DNA of 64,000 nucleotides from Proteus sp. FME41. Its GTDB lineage: Bacteria; Pseudomonadota; Gammaproteobacteria; Enterobacterales; Enterobacteriaceae. Every line of letters begins with the position of its first letter. Within the stretch, counting starts at the first letter, position 1. The position numbers were made by a program, and so were the translations under genes. The notes below the pieces were generated by a model. That model was not told the DNA's origin. It searched no databases and saw only the letters and a program-made list of their open reading frames with translations. Positions 24,444-32,743 of this stretch are shown piece after piece. The stretch spans positions 186,001 to 250,000 of the forward strand of contig NZ_JABUYL010000001.1 in the NCBI RefSeq assembly GCF_014897315.1, written 5' to 3'.

Positions 24444-25096
24444 ACATTCAACAATTTGAGTTTCATTCAGACTTATTAAAAGCGATCCTCTGGCAGTATG
24501 AAGATGCCGAAAATCTAAAAAAACTCGCCAGTTTTAAAGCTTCTCATTTTGAGAAGTCGATGGTGTCATTTTGGCAAAACTGGTACCGAGACGTGTTTAA
24601 TATCGATACAGCGAATGACTTTGGGCTTTCAATCTGGTCACGCATTCTGGATGTGCCGTTAGGCATTGATATTCCACCCAGTGATAAAAATAAAATCGGG
24701 TTTGGTTTTGGCAAAAAGAAAGCCAATTTTAAAGCCAATTTCAGACGCAATGCGGATTACACATTGTCACTGACGGCTGACCAAAAACGCATGTTAGTGC
24801 GAATGCGCTATTTTAATCTGACACAAAGTCCTACGGTCACCAATATTAATGATTTTCTTAAACGCTTCTTTTGGCGTGATAACAGTAAAGTCTTTGTGCT
24901 TGATCCTCTAGATATGTCCTACATGTATTACGTTTTTAATTTTAATCCCGACGAGCGTTTACGACTTTTATTAGAAAACTTCGATTTAATGCCTCGTCCT
25001 TCAGGTGTCGGTGTTAAATATCGTATTGTGACAAAAAAATCCTTTGGCTTTAGTCAGCATCGTAAAAACTTCATAGATAGTAACTTCGGAGCATAA
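24440..25096 (+). CDS. DUF2612 baseplate/tail protein (gpI-like)
   Basis: This 218-residue protein matches DUF2612, the partner of baseplate J that links the baseplate to the fibres (functionally like P2 gpI). It shows SFWQNWYRDVFNIDTANDFGLSIWSRILDVPLG near residue 43-75, LTADQKRMLVRMRYFNL near 111 and MPRPSGVGVKY near the C-terminus. It starts inside the end of gene J, and the fibre gene follows after five bases. Confidence 0.88.
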   Translation: MNIQQFEFHSDLLKAILWQYEDAENLKKLASFKASHFEKSMVSFWQNWYRDVFNIDTANDFGLSIWSRILDVPLGIDIPPSDKNKIGFGFGKKKANFKANFRRNADYTLSLTADQKRMLVRMRYFNLTQSPTVTNINDFLKRFFWRDNSKVFVLDPLDMSYMYYVFNFNPDERLRLLLENFDLMPRPSGVGVKYRIVTKKSFGFSQHRKNFIDSNFGA

Positions 25097-25101
25097 TTTC
25101 C

Positions 25102-27120
25102 ATGACAAAAATATTCAAAGTTCCCTTTGCAACACAAGGGGATAAAATAGTTGTGCCTGTTGAAACTCAGCCTGATGGCTCTGTATCTTATACTCAGGGA
25201 TACAGTTATGACTATGAACGTGACCAGACCTCAGATCCATCCGCAAAAGATATTGAACGTGAAAAAATGAATAGTTTATTTCACGATATCACCGAGTCTA
25301 TTGGTGAAATGCAATTGCAAGGTTTTGCTAAGTGGTCAGAAGCGGGTAAACCTTACCCTATTCGTAGTGTGGTTTATCATAAAAACAAAGCTTGGCAATC
25401 TAAAATTGAAAATAATAATGTTGAGCCAGTCACGGGTAATGCATGGACAGAATTAAAAGCAGACACCACAGCTAGTGATGTGGGGGCATATTCAAAGGGG
25501 GAATCAGATAAACGCTTTCAACCACTAGGCAATTACATACTTTCTGGGTACAGCTACTCAAAATCTGAAACTGATAATAAGTATCAGCCCAGAGGCAATT
25601 ATGCGCCAGCAGGTAACTACGCCAATAAAGGGGATAGTTACACAAAAACTGAAAGTGACGGGCGATATCAAGGAAAAGGCAATTATGCTAATAAAGGTGA
25701 TAGTTATACAGCAATAGAAAGTGATGGGCGATATCAAAGTAAAGGCAATTATGCTGATAAATCGTCTAGCTTAAACCAAGATTTTAATGGCCCTATTTAC
25801 GCAACGAATAATGTTGGCGCAAAGGCGGGTGAGCGCCGAATTAAATTCGAATTAACAGCGGGTAGACCCGAAATCACACACACTGATGGTGTTAATGGGT
25901 GGAGAGGTGTCATACTTCCAGATAAAACCGGTACCCTTGCTTTAATGAGTGATATTGAAGAGGCCGGAAAAAATTACCAACTAAAAGGTAATTATGCAGA
26001 CAAAGGTTCAAAATCTACTCAAAAATTTGAAGGGCCATTAGAAGTTACGGGGGAGGTGCAATCCTCTTCTGAAGATGTGAGGCTTGCGTTAAAAACAGCA
26101 ACTAACACCCCTACAATAATTGTTAAATATGGTAAATCAGGAACATGGAAAACCATAGTTGTTCCTGATAAATCAGGAACAATGGCGCTAGCTGGAGAAA
26201 GTTATACAAAGTTAGAGTCTGATAATAGATACTCGCCAAAATTACCGCTTTTAAGTTTTTCAGGTAAAGAGTCAAAAATCATCTCCCCCAATAATAAAAT
26301 ACTTATCTTTGTTAATGATGATGGAGCAACAGGTGGGTATGATCGGGATGCTCAAGCAACAGTGTGGGGATTTGATAAACGCGGATTTATGACAAGGGGC
26401 ACAGTGCATTTTGACAGAATGTCGGGTGTTTATTCTCAATCTCAAGTTGATGCAAAATTAAATGGATATCAAAGTAAAGGCAATTATGCTGATAAATCGT
26501 CTAGCTTAAACCAAGATTTTAATGGCCCTATTTACGCAACGAATAATGTTGGCGCAAAGGCGGGTGAGCGCCGAATTAAATTCGAATTAACAGCGGGTAG
26601 ACCCGAAATCACACACACTGATGGTGTTAATGGGTGGAGAGGTGTCGTACTTCCAGATAAAACCGGTACCCTTGCCTTAATGAGTGATATTGAAGAGGCT
26701 AACAATATTCCTGTTGGTTCCCCTATTCCTTGGTCATTAGCGACAGCACCCTCCGGCTATTTAATCTGCCAAGGTCAAACATTCAATAAAGCAACATATC
26801 CCAAATTGTCTATTGCATATCCATCTGGAAGATTGCCAGATTTGCGTGCTGATGTTATTCGTGGATTAGATGCTGGCCGAGGTGTTGATGTAGGGCGTCA
26901 AATATTGTCAGAACAGATGGGTAACAGTTTGCTATCAACAAATCTATTTAATGATGATAGTGAAGTAGCAACACAGTATGAAAAGAAAGTAGGCTGGATT
27001 GGTAGTACTGGTACGAATAACCAAGGTGGTTACGGCATTTGGCAACAAATAGAAGGCAAAAATAGCAACGAAACCCGCATGCGTAACATTGCATTTTTAT
27101 ACATAGTGAGAGCAGCATAA
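25102..27120 (+). CDS. Tail fibre protein with collar domain and internal duplication
   Basis: This 672-residue fibre binds the host surface. The N-terminus (residues 1-120) attaches to the baseplate. The middle holds repeated short modules with GNYA, KGDSYT and ESDGRYQ (about 145-220). A block of 78 residues occurs twice (about 210-288 and 455-533) through a 235-bp near-identical DNA repeat. Residues about 534-590 (PVGSPIPWSLATAPSGYLICQGQTF) are a phage tail collar domain, and the C-terminus ends in IAFLYIVRAA. Its TAA overlaps the next ATG. Such repeats are common sites of host-range change. Confidence 0.9.
   Translation: MTKIFKVPFATQGDKIVVPVETQPDGSVSYTQGYSYDYERDQTSDPSAKDIEREKMNSLFHDITESIGEMQLQGFAKWSEAGKPYPIRSVVYHKNKAWQSKIENNNVEPVTGNAWTELKADTTASDVGAYSKGESDKRFQPLGNYILSGYSYSKSETDNKYQPRGNYAPAGNYANKGDSYTKTESDGRYQGKGNYANKGDSYTAIESDGRYQSKGNYADKSSSLNQDFNGPIYATNNVGAKAGERRIKFELTAGRPEITHTDGVNGWRGVILPDKTGTLALMSDIEEAGKNYQLKGNYADKGSKSTQKFEGPLEVTGEVQSSSEDVRLALKTATNTPTIIVKYGKSGTWKTIVVPDKSGTMALAGESYTKLESDNRYSPKLPLLSFSGKESKIISPNNKILIFVNDDGATGGYDRDAQATVWGFDKRGFMTRGTVHFDRMSGVYSQSQVDAKLNGYQSKGNYADKSSSLNQDFNGPIYATNNVGAKAGERRIKFELTAGRPEITHTDGVNGWRGVVLPDKTGTLALMSDIEEANNIPVGSPIPWSLATAPSGYLICQGQTFNKATYPKLSIAYPSGRLPDLRADVIRGLDAGRGVDVGRQILSEQMGNSLLSTNLFNDDSEVATQYEKKVGWIGSTGTNNQGGYGIWQQIEGKNSNETRMRNIAFLYIVRAA
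25730..25964 (+). repeat. Fibre direct repeat, copy 1 (235 bp)
   Basis: This 235-bp segment reappears 735 bp downstream at 26465-26699. I see two differences (CATAC against CGTAC, and TTGCTTTAATG against TTGCCTTAATG). The offset is 245 codons, so the frame is kept. Confidence 0.9.
26465..26699 (+). repeat. Fibre direct repeat, copy 2 (235 bp)
   Basis: This is the second copy of the repeat at 25730-25964. It directly precedes the collar domain. The near-identity indicates recent duplication or ongoing gene conversion inside the fibre gene. Confidence 0.9.
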
Positions 27121-27740
27121 TGAGCAAATATAGTTTAGATATTCAAAATGGAATAATTGGCGAAAATGGGTTGGCAAAAGTTGCTGGCTGGGTTAAATGT
27201 TATTTGGCTCATCCAATCACGAATGAATATATAGGAGCAACAATGGAAAATGTTCTGTTTGATGTTTCGTTGTCAGCCGGTGCCTATTTAGATGAGCCAC
27301 TATTACCCAAAAAAGAAAATCAAGCCGTTCGGCGTACAAAAGATAGTGCATCGTGGGAAATTGTTGACGATTATCGAGATTCAGTTGCCTATGATACACA
27401 AACCAAACAACCCATTATGATTGATTTTATAGGTTCATTACCTGAAACACTCACACTGTTGAAGCCAACTAGTGAGTTTGATAAATGGAATGGGGAAATT
27501 TGGGTTGTTGACAAAAAAGCTGTCAGAGATGCTCATGTTAATTTAGCAACAAAACAAAAAGAGGAGCTTTCACAACTTGCAGAATCTCGTATTATTCAAC
27601 TAGAACGTAAAGTACGTTTGGGGTTATCAACAGACGAAGATAAAGAATTACTTACAGCATGGGAAATTTATACAGTTAAATTAGACGATGTAAATCTATT
27701 GTTAGCTCCCGATATAGAATTTCCAGAAAAGCCAGAATGA
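27120..27740 (+). CDS. Tail fibre assembly protein
   Basis: This 206-residue protein belongs to the fibre assembly chaperone family (Caudo_TAP, Mu gpU/lambda Tfa-like). Diagnostic is the C-terminal region with ARLQ-like helices (QLAESRIIQLERKVRLGL), TDEDKELLTAWEIYTVKLDDV and LAPDIEFPEKP. The N-terminal half is variable and matches the fibre. It begins at the fibre stop (TAATG) and is followed by a strong hairpin shared with the convergent cargo gene. Confidence 0.9.
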   Translation: MSKYSLDIQNGIIGENGLAKVAGWVKCYLAHPITNEYIGATMENVLFDVSLSAGAYLDEPLLPKKENQAVRRTKDSASWEIVDDYRDSVAYDTQTKQPIMIDFIGSLPETLTLLKPTSEFDKWNGEIWVVDKKAVRDAHVNLATKQKEELSQLAESRIIQLERKVRLGLSTDEDKELLTAWEIYTVKLDDVNLLLAPDIEFPEKPE

Positions 27741-27745
27741 GTAAA

Positions 27746-27777
27746 AATAGCGGACACTAATTAGAGAGTCCGCTATT
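27746..27777. terminator. Bidirectional terminator between fibre assembly and cargo genes
   Basis: A perfect 10-bp stem, AATAGCGGAC (27746-27755) with GTCCGCTATT (27768-27777), has a 12-base loop and lies between two convergent genes. The flanks are A/T-rich on both sides, so it can act in either direction. Confidence 0.8.
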
Positions 27778-27781
27778 AAAA

Positions 27782-28336
27782 TTATAAATTAAGTAATTTA
27801 CTTTTTTGTTCTTGGAACTCTTCTTCTGTCAGTACACCACTTTCTTTTAATTTACCCAATTTTTCTAATTTAGATAACAGATCATCACCACCACTATTAT
27901 TAGAAGGTTGTTGTGATGAGTTATTTTTTGTAGATAGGATAATATCAACTAGTGGCTGTACTGAATTTTTTTGTAGTGTACCAACTTCATAAATAGTACC
28001 AGGAGTGTTTATTTTTATTTTGCCTCCTGCTAATCCAGAAGATGAATCAATTGAAGTAATTGCATCATAATTTACGGAAGATGAATCAATTTTTTTATGG
28101 AAAAGGCCACTCTTTTTATGTAGAAAAATAACTCGTTTGTTTGTAGGAATGATCAACCAAATATTAGATTTTACGAGTCCGCTATTAACACATAAAACAG
28201 TTTCACCATTATTTAATAATTCAGGTAGTCTAGTGAAAATATCAAAAACACCCATTGTTGATTTATAGCTTGTTAATGCTGTAAGTCTATCAAATTCTTC
28301 TTTTAATTGTTTTTTATCGCACTGTTTTAAGTCCAT
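27782..28336 (-). CDS. PH-like domain protein with C-terminal SHOCT motif (prophage cargo)
   Basis: A 184-residue protein. Residues about 40-130 (ETVLCVNSGLVK, WLIIPTNKRVIFLHKK, VNYDAITSIDSSSGLAGGKIKI) fit a bacterial PH-like (YokE/bPH) domain. After a serine/asparagine linker, residues about 150-184 (LLSKLEKLGKLKESGVLTEEEFQEQKSKLL) form a SHOCT motif, which promotes oligomerisation. The exact role is unknown. It lies on the strand opposite to the virion genes beside the attachment end, which is typical of lysogen-expressed cargo. Confidence 0.82.
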   Translation of the reverse strand: MDLKQCDKKQLKEEFDRLTALTSYKSTMGVFDIFTRLPELLNNGETVLCVNSGLVKSNIWLIIPTNKRVIFLHKKSGLFHKKIDSSSVNYDAITSIDSSSGLAGGKIKINTPGTIYEVGTLQKNSVQPLVDIILSTKNNSSQQPSNNSGGDDLLSKLEKLGKLKESGVLTEEEFQEQKSKLLNL

Positions 28337-28439
28337 TATAATCTCTCTTTTTATCTATATACTAAAGAAAATTTAATTAAAATAGATACTAACAAACTCA
28401 TTAGTAACAAGCGAGAAAGATGATTTCAAATAACTAAAA

Positions 28440-28715
28440 CTACATAAGATTCTTTATGTTTTTTGATGTCGGTACCATATTTTGATGATTGAAATGAGTT
28501 TTTAATTTCTCAAACAAATCCCTTGCTACATCCTCCGTCATATACGTCCTCATTGGCTCCCGTCTAACATCTTTCATTTTAAACGTGCTCTCATCAAACA
28601 TTGGATCAGAAAAGATAATATCCATAAACAGATAGCCATAAGGGTTATCTGCAGATAAACGAGCCTCTTCTAACTGAGCAATATATTCAGCATTATTGAT
28701 TTCAAGTTTAATCAT
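28440..28715 (-). CDS. Small hypothetical protein (prophage cargo)
   Basis: A 91-residue acidic protein with no family I recognise. It begins with a beta-strand-like MIKLEINNAEYIAQLEEARLS and includes a NPYGYLFMDIIFSDPMFDE segment near residue 24-42. There are no membrane segments. It has its own upstream region and is on the same strand as the PH/SHOCT gene, about 100 bases away. It is likely expressed from the integrated prophage; its function is unknown. Confidence 0.65.
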   Translation of the reverse strand: MIKLEINNAEYIAQLEEARLSADNPYGYLFMDIIFSDPMFDESTFKMKDVRREPMRTYMTEDVARDLFEKLKTHFNHQNMVPTSKNIKNLM

Positions 28716-28880
28716 GGTACCACCTATTTAACTGTGTTTTTGTACAGTAATTTATATAGAGTAATGAATAGAATAGCAAGAAGAAAAGGGCAATTTTATG
28801 GGCTAAAGAAAGGGGGATTTTGAGAGATTATTTGTCGTCGTTTTACCAGAGTTTTACCAGTAGCAAATTTCAGACATAAA

Positions 28881-28906
28881 AAAACCAACCGTAAATGGTT
28901 GGTTTT
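28881..28906 (-). terminator. Terminator downstream of tRNA-Pro
   Basis: A perfect 10-bp stem, AAAACCAACC (28881-28890) with GGTTGGTTTT (28897-28906), has a 6-base loop. Read on the minus strand, a T run follows, so it fits the end of the tRNA-Pro transcript. Confidence 0.8.
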
Positions 28907-28918
28907 CTTAAATATTGT

Positions 28919-28995
28919 TGGTCGGCATGATAGGATTTGAACCTACGACCCCCGACACCCCATGACGGTGCGCTACCAGGCTGCGCTACATGCCG
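28919..28995 (-). tRNA. proL: tRNA-Pro, anticodon GGG
   Basis: The minus strand gives a 77-base cloverleaf. The acceptor stem is CGGCATG with CATGCCG, the T arm includes GGTTCAAATCC, the anticodon loop is ATGGGGT (anticodon GGG), and the 3' CCA is encoded. It closely resembles E. coli proL, which also lies near yejM. The 3' end faces the prophage, so this is the probable attachment gene; it remains complete after integration. Confidence 0.95.
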
Positions 28996-29080
28996 TTTAT
29001 ATCCCGTATATTACTGTTTTTGACTGCTAAAGCAACCCTTTGCGCATTAAGTGACGTAATTTTATACATTATTGATAGGA

Positions 29081-30817
29081 TCAGCGCTCAATGAAGCGTT
29101 TTTGTTCAGCAAGAACTTGCAGTAATAATTTCAAATCAGGTTTTGCGGCACTAATTTCTTTTCCTGATTTATCAAATAATGCATATCTGCCATGTTTATC
29201 TATCAACAAAGTATTATCTTGTAAAAAGATCACAAATGTTTCGTCATCACCTGTGAATATCCATGGGTGATTGCGACTACTTGCAAAAAGGTCTTCACCT
29301 TGAGAATAGTTATCCGCAGGGCTAATGACATGTAAAACATGCTGCATCAACGTCGTCATAATATCTTGATGGCTAGTCATTTTATCAATTAACTGTGGTG
29401 CCATATTTGGCCAATGTATCATCAGAGGTACCTGTGATTGGCTTAAGTTAAACGTTGTTTTATTAGAAAGCCATTGATTATTTTGCTTCTTATCACTGTC
29501 TTGATGATAGTTAGAGGTCACGATGACAACGGTATTATCAAGTACCTTGGTGTCTTGCAGTGTATTAAAAATAGCCTCTAATTGTGCATTCAATGTTATA
29601 CGCTGAGCGTCTTTATTAGTATGGCCATTAATTTGTAAGAAAGAAAACCAAGGTGTTGCTTGATTATTTTTCACTAACCAATTTCGCCAGCTATCAATCG
29701 TAGCATCGTTATTATCACTACGTGATGTCGGAATAGAAAAATCAGATAATACCGCTTGTTTAAACAAGGGGGTTTGAAACCCATTGGTAGAGAACAAGGC
29801 TAATTGATAGTTTCGATAACTTAGCGCATCGAAAAAGGCTGAATTTTTTCTACTACTTAACACACTATCTAAATAAGATGGCGAAATACCATAAAATAAA
29901 CCAAATAATGCCGTATCATTATCAATCCCAGATGAATAATGGCGTGAAAAATCGAGGTTATTTTGTGCAAATTGTCGCAAGCTTGGTAATTTAGGCACTT
30001 CTTCGTTACCTAAACCATCAATAACAACCACGAGCAAGTTATAAGAATAGGTATCTTCGGCATAGATTAATGGAGCAAGTGGGTAAGTGATACCTTGTGC
30101 GGCTGGATTACCTTCACTGATAACACGTTGTTCATATTCTGATTGGTTAATGAAACCATGGCGCTCAAGGAACTTACGCGCTGTCATTGGATACGATAAC
30201 GGTAAATTAGCGCGTTGCATGGTGATAGGGCGATAAAAGTTAGCATCAGCCCAAATTGACATAGAGTGTGATAATACAAAGCAAGTAATAAAGACGCCTG
30301 CCAAGGGTTTTCCCCATCGCTGACGATTTAGACTACGTAACTTTTGCCAACTCCACGTTGCAAACAGCATCTCAATAAGAAAGATAATAGGGATGCCAAT
30401 AAAAATAAGTTGCCATTCACGTGTCATTTCACCTTCATCTGGATTAATAACTAAATCCCAAACAAGTTGAGTAAGGTGAAGCTGAAATTGCTGGTAAACA
30501 GCCATATCAAAGATAAGGATAGTTAAACCTGCACTGGCAAGAGCACAAGAGATCACTCTGAGTAGGCGTTGAGAAACAACGACAAAAGTGAGTGGAAAAA
30601 GAATAAGGATGTAGATAGCAAAGACAATAAAACTGAAGTGTCCCATCCAACTTACAATAGCGTAAAAACGACCCGCAAAAGTTGCAGGCCAATCTGAAAT
30701 AAACAGGTAACGACTTCCAAGCAGTAAGCTTAGAATAATATTAAATAGCGCAAACCAGTGACCCCAACTGATCATTTGGGATACTTTTTCACGATAGGAT
30801 TGAGGTCTCGTTACCAT
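29081..30817 (-). CDS. yejM: Inner-membrane sulfatase-like protein YejM (PbgA/LapC)
   Basis: This 578-residue protein is the essential regulator of lipopolysaccharide synthesis in enterobacteria; it binds LPS and LapB to control LpxC turnover. The first about 190 residues hold five membrane helices, and residues about 240-578 form a periplasmic alkaline-phosphatase/sulfatase-like domain (LLVVVIDGLGNEEVP near 255). The family lacks sulfatase activity. It is downstream of yejL on the same strand, as in E. coli. Confidence 0.93.
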   Translation of the reverse strand: MVTRPQSYREKVSQMISWGHWFALFNIILSLLLGSRYLFISDWPATFAGRFYAIVSWMGHFSFIVFAIYILILFPLTFVVVSQRLLRVISCALASAGLTILIFDMAVYQQFQLHLTQLVWDLVINPDEGEMTREWQLIFIGIPIIFLIEMLFATWSWQKLRSLNRQRWGKPLAGVFITCFVLSHSMSIWADANFYRPITMQRANLPLSYPMTARKFLERHGFINQSEYEQRVISEGNPAAQGITYPLAPLIYAEDTYSYNLLVVVIDGLGNEEVPKLPSLRQFAQNNLDFSRHYSSGIDNDTALFGLFYGISPSYLDSVLSSRKNSAFFDALSYRNYQLALFSTNGFQTPLFKQAVLSDFSIPTSRSDNNDATIDSWRNWLVKNNQATPWFSFLQINGHTNKDAQRITLNAQLEAIFNTLQDTKVLDNTVVIVTSNYHQDSDKKQNNQWLSNKTTFNLSQSQVPLMIHWPNMAPQLIDKMTSHQDIMTTLMQHVLHVISPADNYSQGEDLFASSRNHPWIFTGDDETFVIFLQDNTLLIDKHGRYALFDKSGKEISAAKPDLKLLLQVLAEQKRFIER

Positions 30818-30843
30818 GTCTATGAGTAATTTTTCTATGTTTA

Positions 30844-31071
30844 TTAGTGAATATTGCCTTCATCAATTGAAGCACGCAGTGCGCGAACAAAAGAATCAGC
30901 AATCAGCATTCGTTGAGCAGGTGCAATACTGGTATTAATTAAGTTTGTCACCATATTCCCCAACACCATCAAAGAAAGATCTGTAGGAGTATGATGTTTT
31001 TCAAGAACGCTGACAAGTTCTGCAAGTAATTGCTCAACTTGTTCATCACTATAACGGGATTTTTGTGGCAT
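30844..31071 (-). CDS. yejL: YejL family protein
   Basis: A 75-residue small helical protein of the conserved YejL family (UPF0352). It begins [19 protein letters not shown] and ends [15 protein letters not shown]. Its function is unknown. It is co-directional with yejM, 26 bases upstream, and divergent from yejK with a promoter region of about 150 bases between, as in E. coli. Confidence 0.92.
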   Translation of the reverse strand: MPQKSRYSDEQVEQLLAELVSVLEKHHTPTDLSLMVLGNMVTNLINTSIAPAQRMLIADSFVRALRASIDEGNIH

Positions 31072-31226
31072 AAAATCAGAATTCCTACTAAATGAATAAA
31101 ACGCTATATATTACCGTATTGCTAGGTCTTTTTCCGCTATTAAATTAATTAATTTTCCCTTGATACTGAAAGTAGGGAGTGTTTGAATACGCGCATGAGA
31201 AAGTGAAGAAATAAAAGAGGACGACC

Positions 31227-32231
31227 ATGAGTCTAGATATTAGTCAGTTAGTCTTACATCAGCTTATCAAGCGAGATGAGCAAACATTAGAAGTGGTGCT
31301 ACGCGATTCAGTATTAGACATTGAGCCTGTTGTTCAGGAAATGATTGAAGAGTTGCATCGTGTCTACAGTGCAAAAAATAAAGCTTATGGTCTGTTTAAT
31401 GAAGAAAGCGAATTAGCTGAAGCATTGCGTTTACAGCGTAAAGGCGAAGAAAATTTTTTAGGTTTTTCGCGAGCAGCAACAGTGAGATTAAAAGATGAAT
31501 TAGCAAAATATCCTTTTGCTGAAGGGGGCACGGTTCTCTTTTGTCATTATCGTTATTTAGCGGTAGATTATCTTTTAATTGCGGTGCTCAGTAGTTGTAA
31601 CAGTATGTGGGTGAATGACAGCCTTGATGTTTCATCAACGCGCTATTTAGATATTCCTCATGCAGATATCATTGCTCGTATTGATTTAACAGAGTGGGAA
31701 ACTGCACCAGATTCGCTGCGTTATTTAACTTTTTTAAAAGGTCGAGTCGGTCGTAAAGTTTCTGACTTCTTTATGGATTTTTTAGGTGCTCAAGAAGGTT
31801 TAAACGCTAAGGTTCAAAACAAAGGTTTATTACAGGCCGTTGATGATTTTTGTGAAGCATCAGAAATGGGTAAACAAGAACGTCAAACCTGTCGTGAACA
31901 AGTATATAGCTACTGCAATGAGCAATTGCAATCTGGAGAAGAAATCGCCTTAACTCAGCTTGCCGAAGAACTTCCCTCTTTAGGTGATCAAAATTTTGCA
32001 CAATTTACAGAAGAAAAGGGCTATGAGTTAGCAGAAACGTTCCCTGCTGATCGCAGTACCTTACGTCAACTGATGAAATACTCTGGCAGTGGTGGTGGAT
32101 TAACCGTTAATTTTGATGCGAAATTATTAGGAGAGAAAATATTCTGGGATCCAGCAACAGATACACTCACCATTAAAGGCACACCGCCGAACTTACGTGA
32201 TCAGTTACAGCGTAGGGCATCAGAAAAATAA
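31227..32231 (+). CDS. yejK: Nucleoid-associated protein YejK
   Basis: This 334-residue protein is the YejK/NdpA nucleoid-associated family, which binds DNA and interacts with topoisomerase IV. It opens [19 protein letters not shown] and ends [10 protein letters not shown], as in E. coli, with full family length. AGAGGACGACC precedes the ATG. It is transcribed divergently from yejL-yejM and converges on rplY. Confidence 0.94.
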   Translation: MSLDISQLVLHQLIKRDEQTLEVVLRDSVLDIEPVVQEMIEELHRVYSAKNKAYGLFNEESELAEALRLQRKGEENFLGFSRAATVRLKDELAKYPFAEGGTVLFCHYRYLAVDYLLIAVLSSCNSMWVNDSLDVSSTRYLDIPHADIIARIDLTEWETAPDSLRYLTFLKGRVGRKVSDFFMDFLGAQEGLNAKVQNKGLLQAVDDFCEASEMGKQERQTCREQVYSYCNEQLQSGEEIALTQLAEELPSLGDQNFAQFTEEKGYELAETFPADRSTLRQLMKYSGSGGGLTVNFDAKLLGEKIFWDPATDTLTIKGTPPNLRDQLQRRASEK

Positions 32232-32250
32232 TTAAGCGACAGAAACAAAT

Positions 32251-32271
32251 AACGCCACATTAAGTGGCGTT
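32251..32271. terminator. Hairpin between yejK and rplY
   Basis: AACGCCAC (32251-32258) pairs with GTGGCGTT (32264-32271) around a 5-base loop. It sits between two convergent genes. The T tract is short, so it is only a moderate terminator candidate. Confidence 0.5.
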
Positions 32272-32314
32272 ACATGCTCGGCGTCCCGAAAAATAAAGCT
32301 CGAAGGGTGGCTTA

Positions 32315-32599
32315 TTAAGCGCGCAGGAAGTCAATATGAGTAATTTTTGGCTTATACTCGTGACGTTGCACTGCTTTAACTTTAACTTTAGTTTCTTTGC
32401 CATCGATAACCAGGTTAACGAAATCAGAATAGAATTCAGATTTGTGTTCTTGGTTGATCACTTCGTTGTGATCTAAATCGATAGCGATTGGCTCTTCATT
32501 TCCGCCATAAACGATAGCAGGAAAACGGTTAGCCACACGCAGGCGGCGGCTCGCACCCTTACCCTGCTCTTTACGTACAGTTGCATTAATAGTTAACAT
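32315..32599 (-). CDS. rplY: Ribosomal protein bL25
   Basis: This 94-residue protein is the short, Ctc-less form of bL25 that binds 5S rRNA. It starts [21 protein letters not shown] and ends [12 protein letters not shown], nearly the E. coli protein. The neighbours (yejK before it, radD after it on the minus strand) are conserved. Confidence 0.96.
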   Translation of the reverse strand: MLTINATVRKEQGKGASRRLRVANRFPAIVYGGNEEPIAIDLDHNEVINQEHKSEFYSDFVNLVIDGKETKVKVKAVQRHEYKPKITHIDFLRA

Positions 32600-32743
32600 C
32601 TTTTTTCTCTTATGAAAAAGAAAGAAAATACATACCTGTTACAGGCGACCCAGCAACAAGCTCGAGATTTGGTTTATCTAAAAATAGATAAAGCGGGGCG
32701 CATTTTAACGAAAAAGCGGGCTAACAGCAAATGTTAATCCATA

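Larger units (their letters stand above)
1..28918. mobile_element. Prophage, right-hand part (contractile-tailed, lambdoid-type control)
   Basis: A continuous run of phage genes on the plus strand in virion-assembly order: late regulator, lysis, terminase, portal, capsid, connectors, sheath, tube, tape measure, baseplate, fibre. It ends beside tRNA-Pro at 28,919-28,995. No integrase, repressor or replication gene is visible, so the left end lies before position 1. All morphogenetic genes look intact except the plug gene near 21.33 kb. The exact right attachment point was not determined; I infer it is at or next to the tRNA 3' end because that end faces the prophage. Confidence 0.93.
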
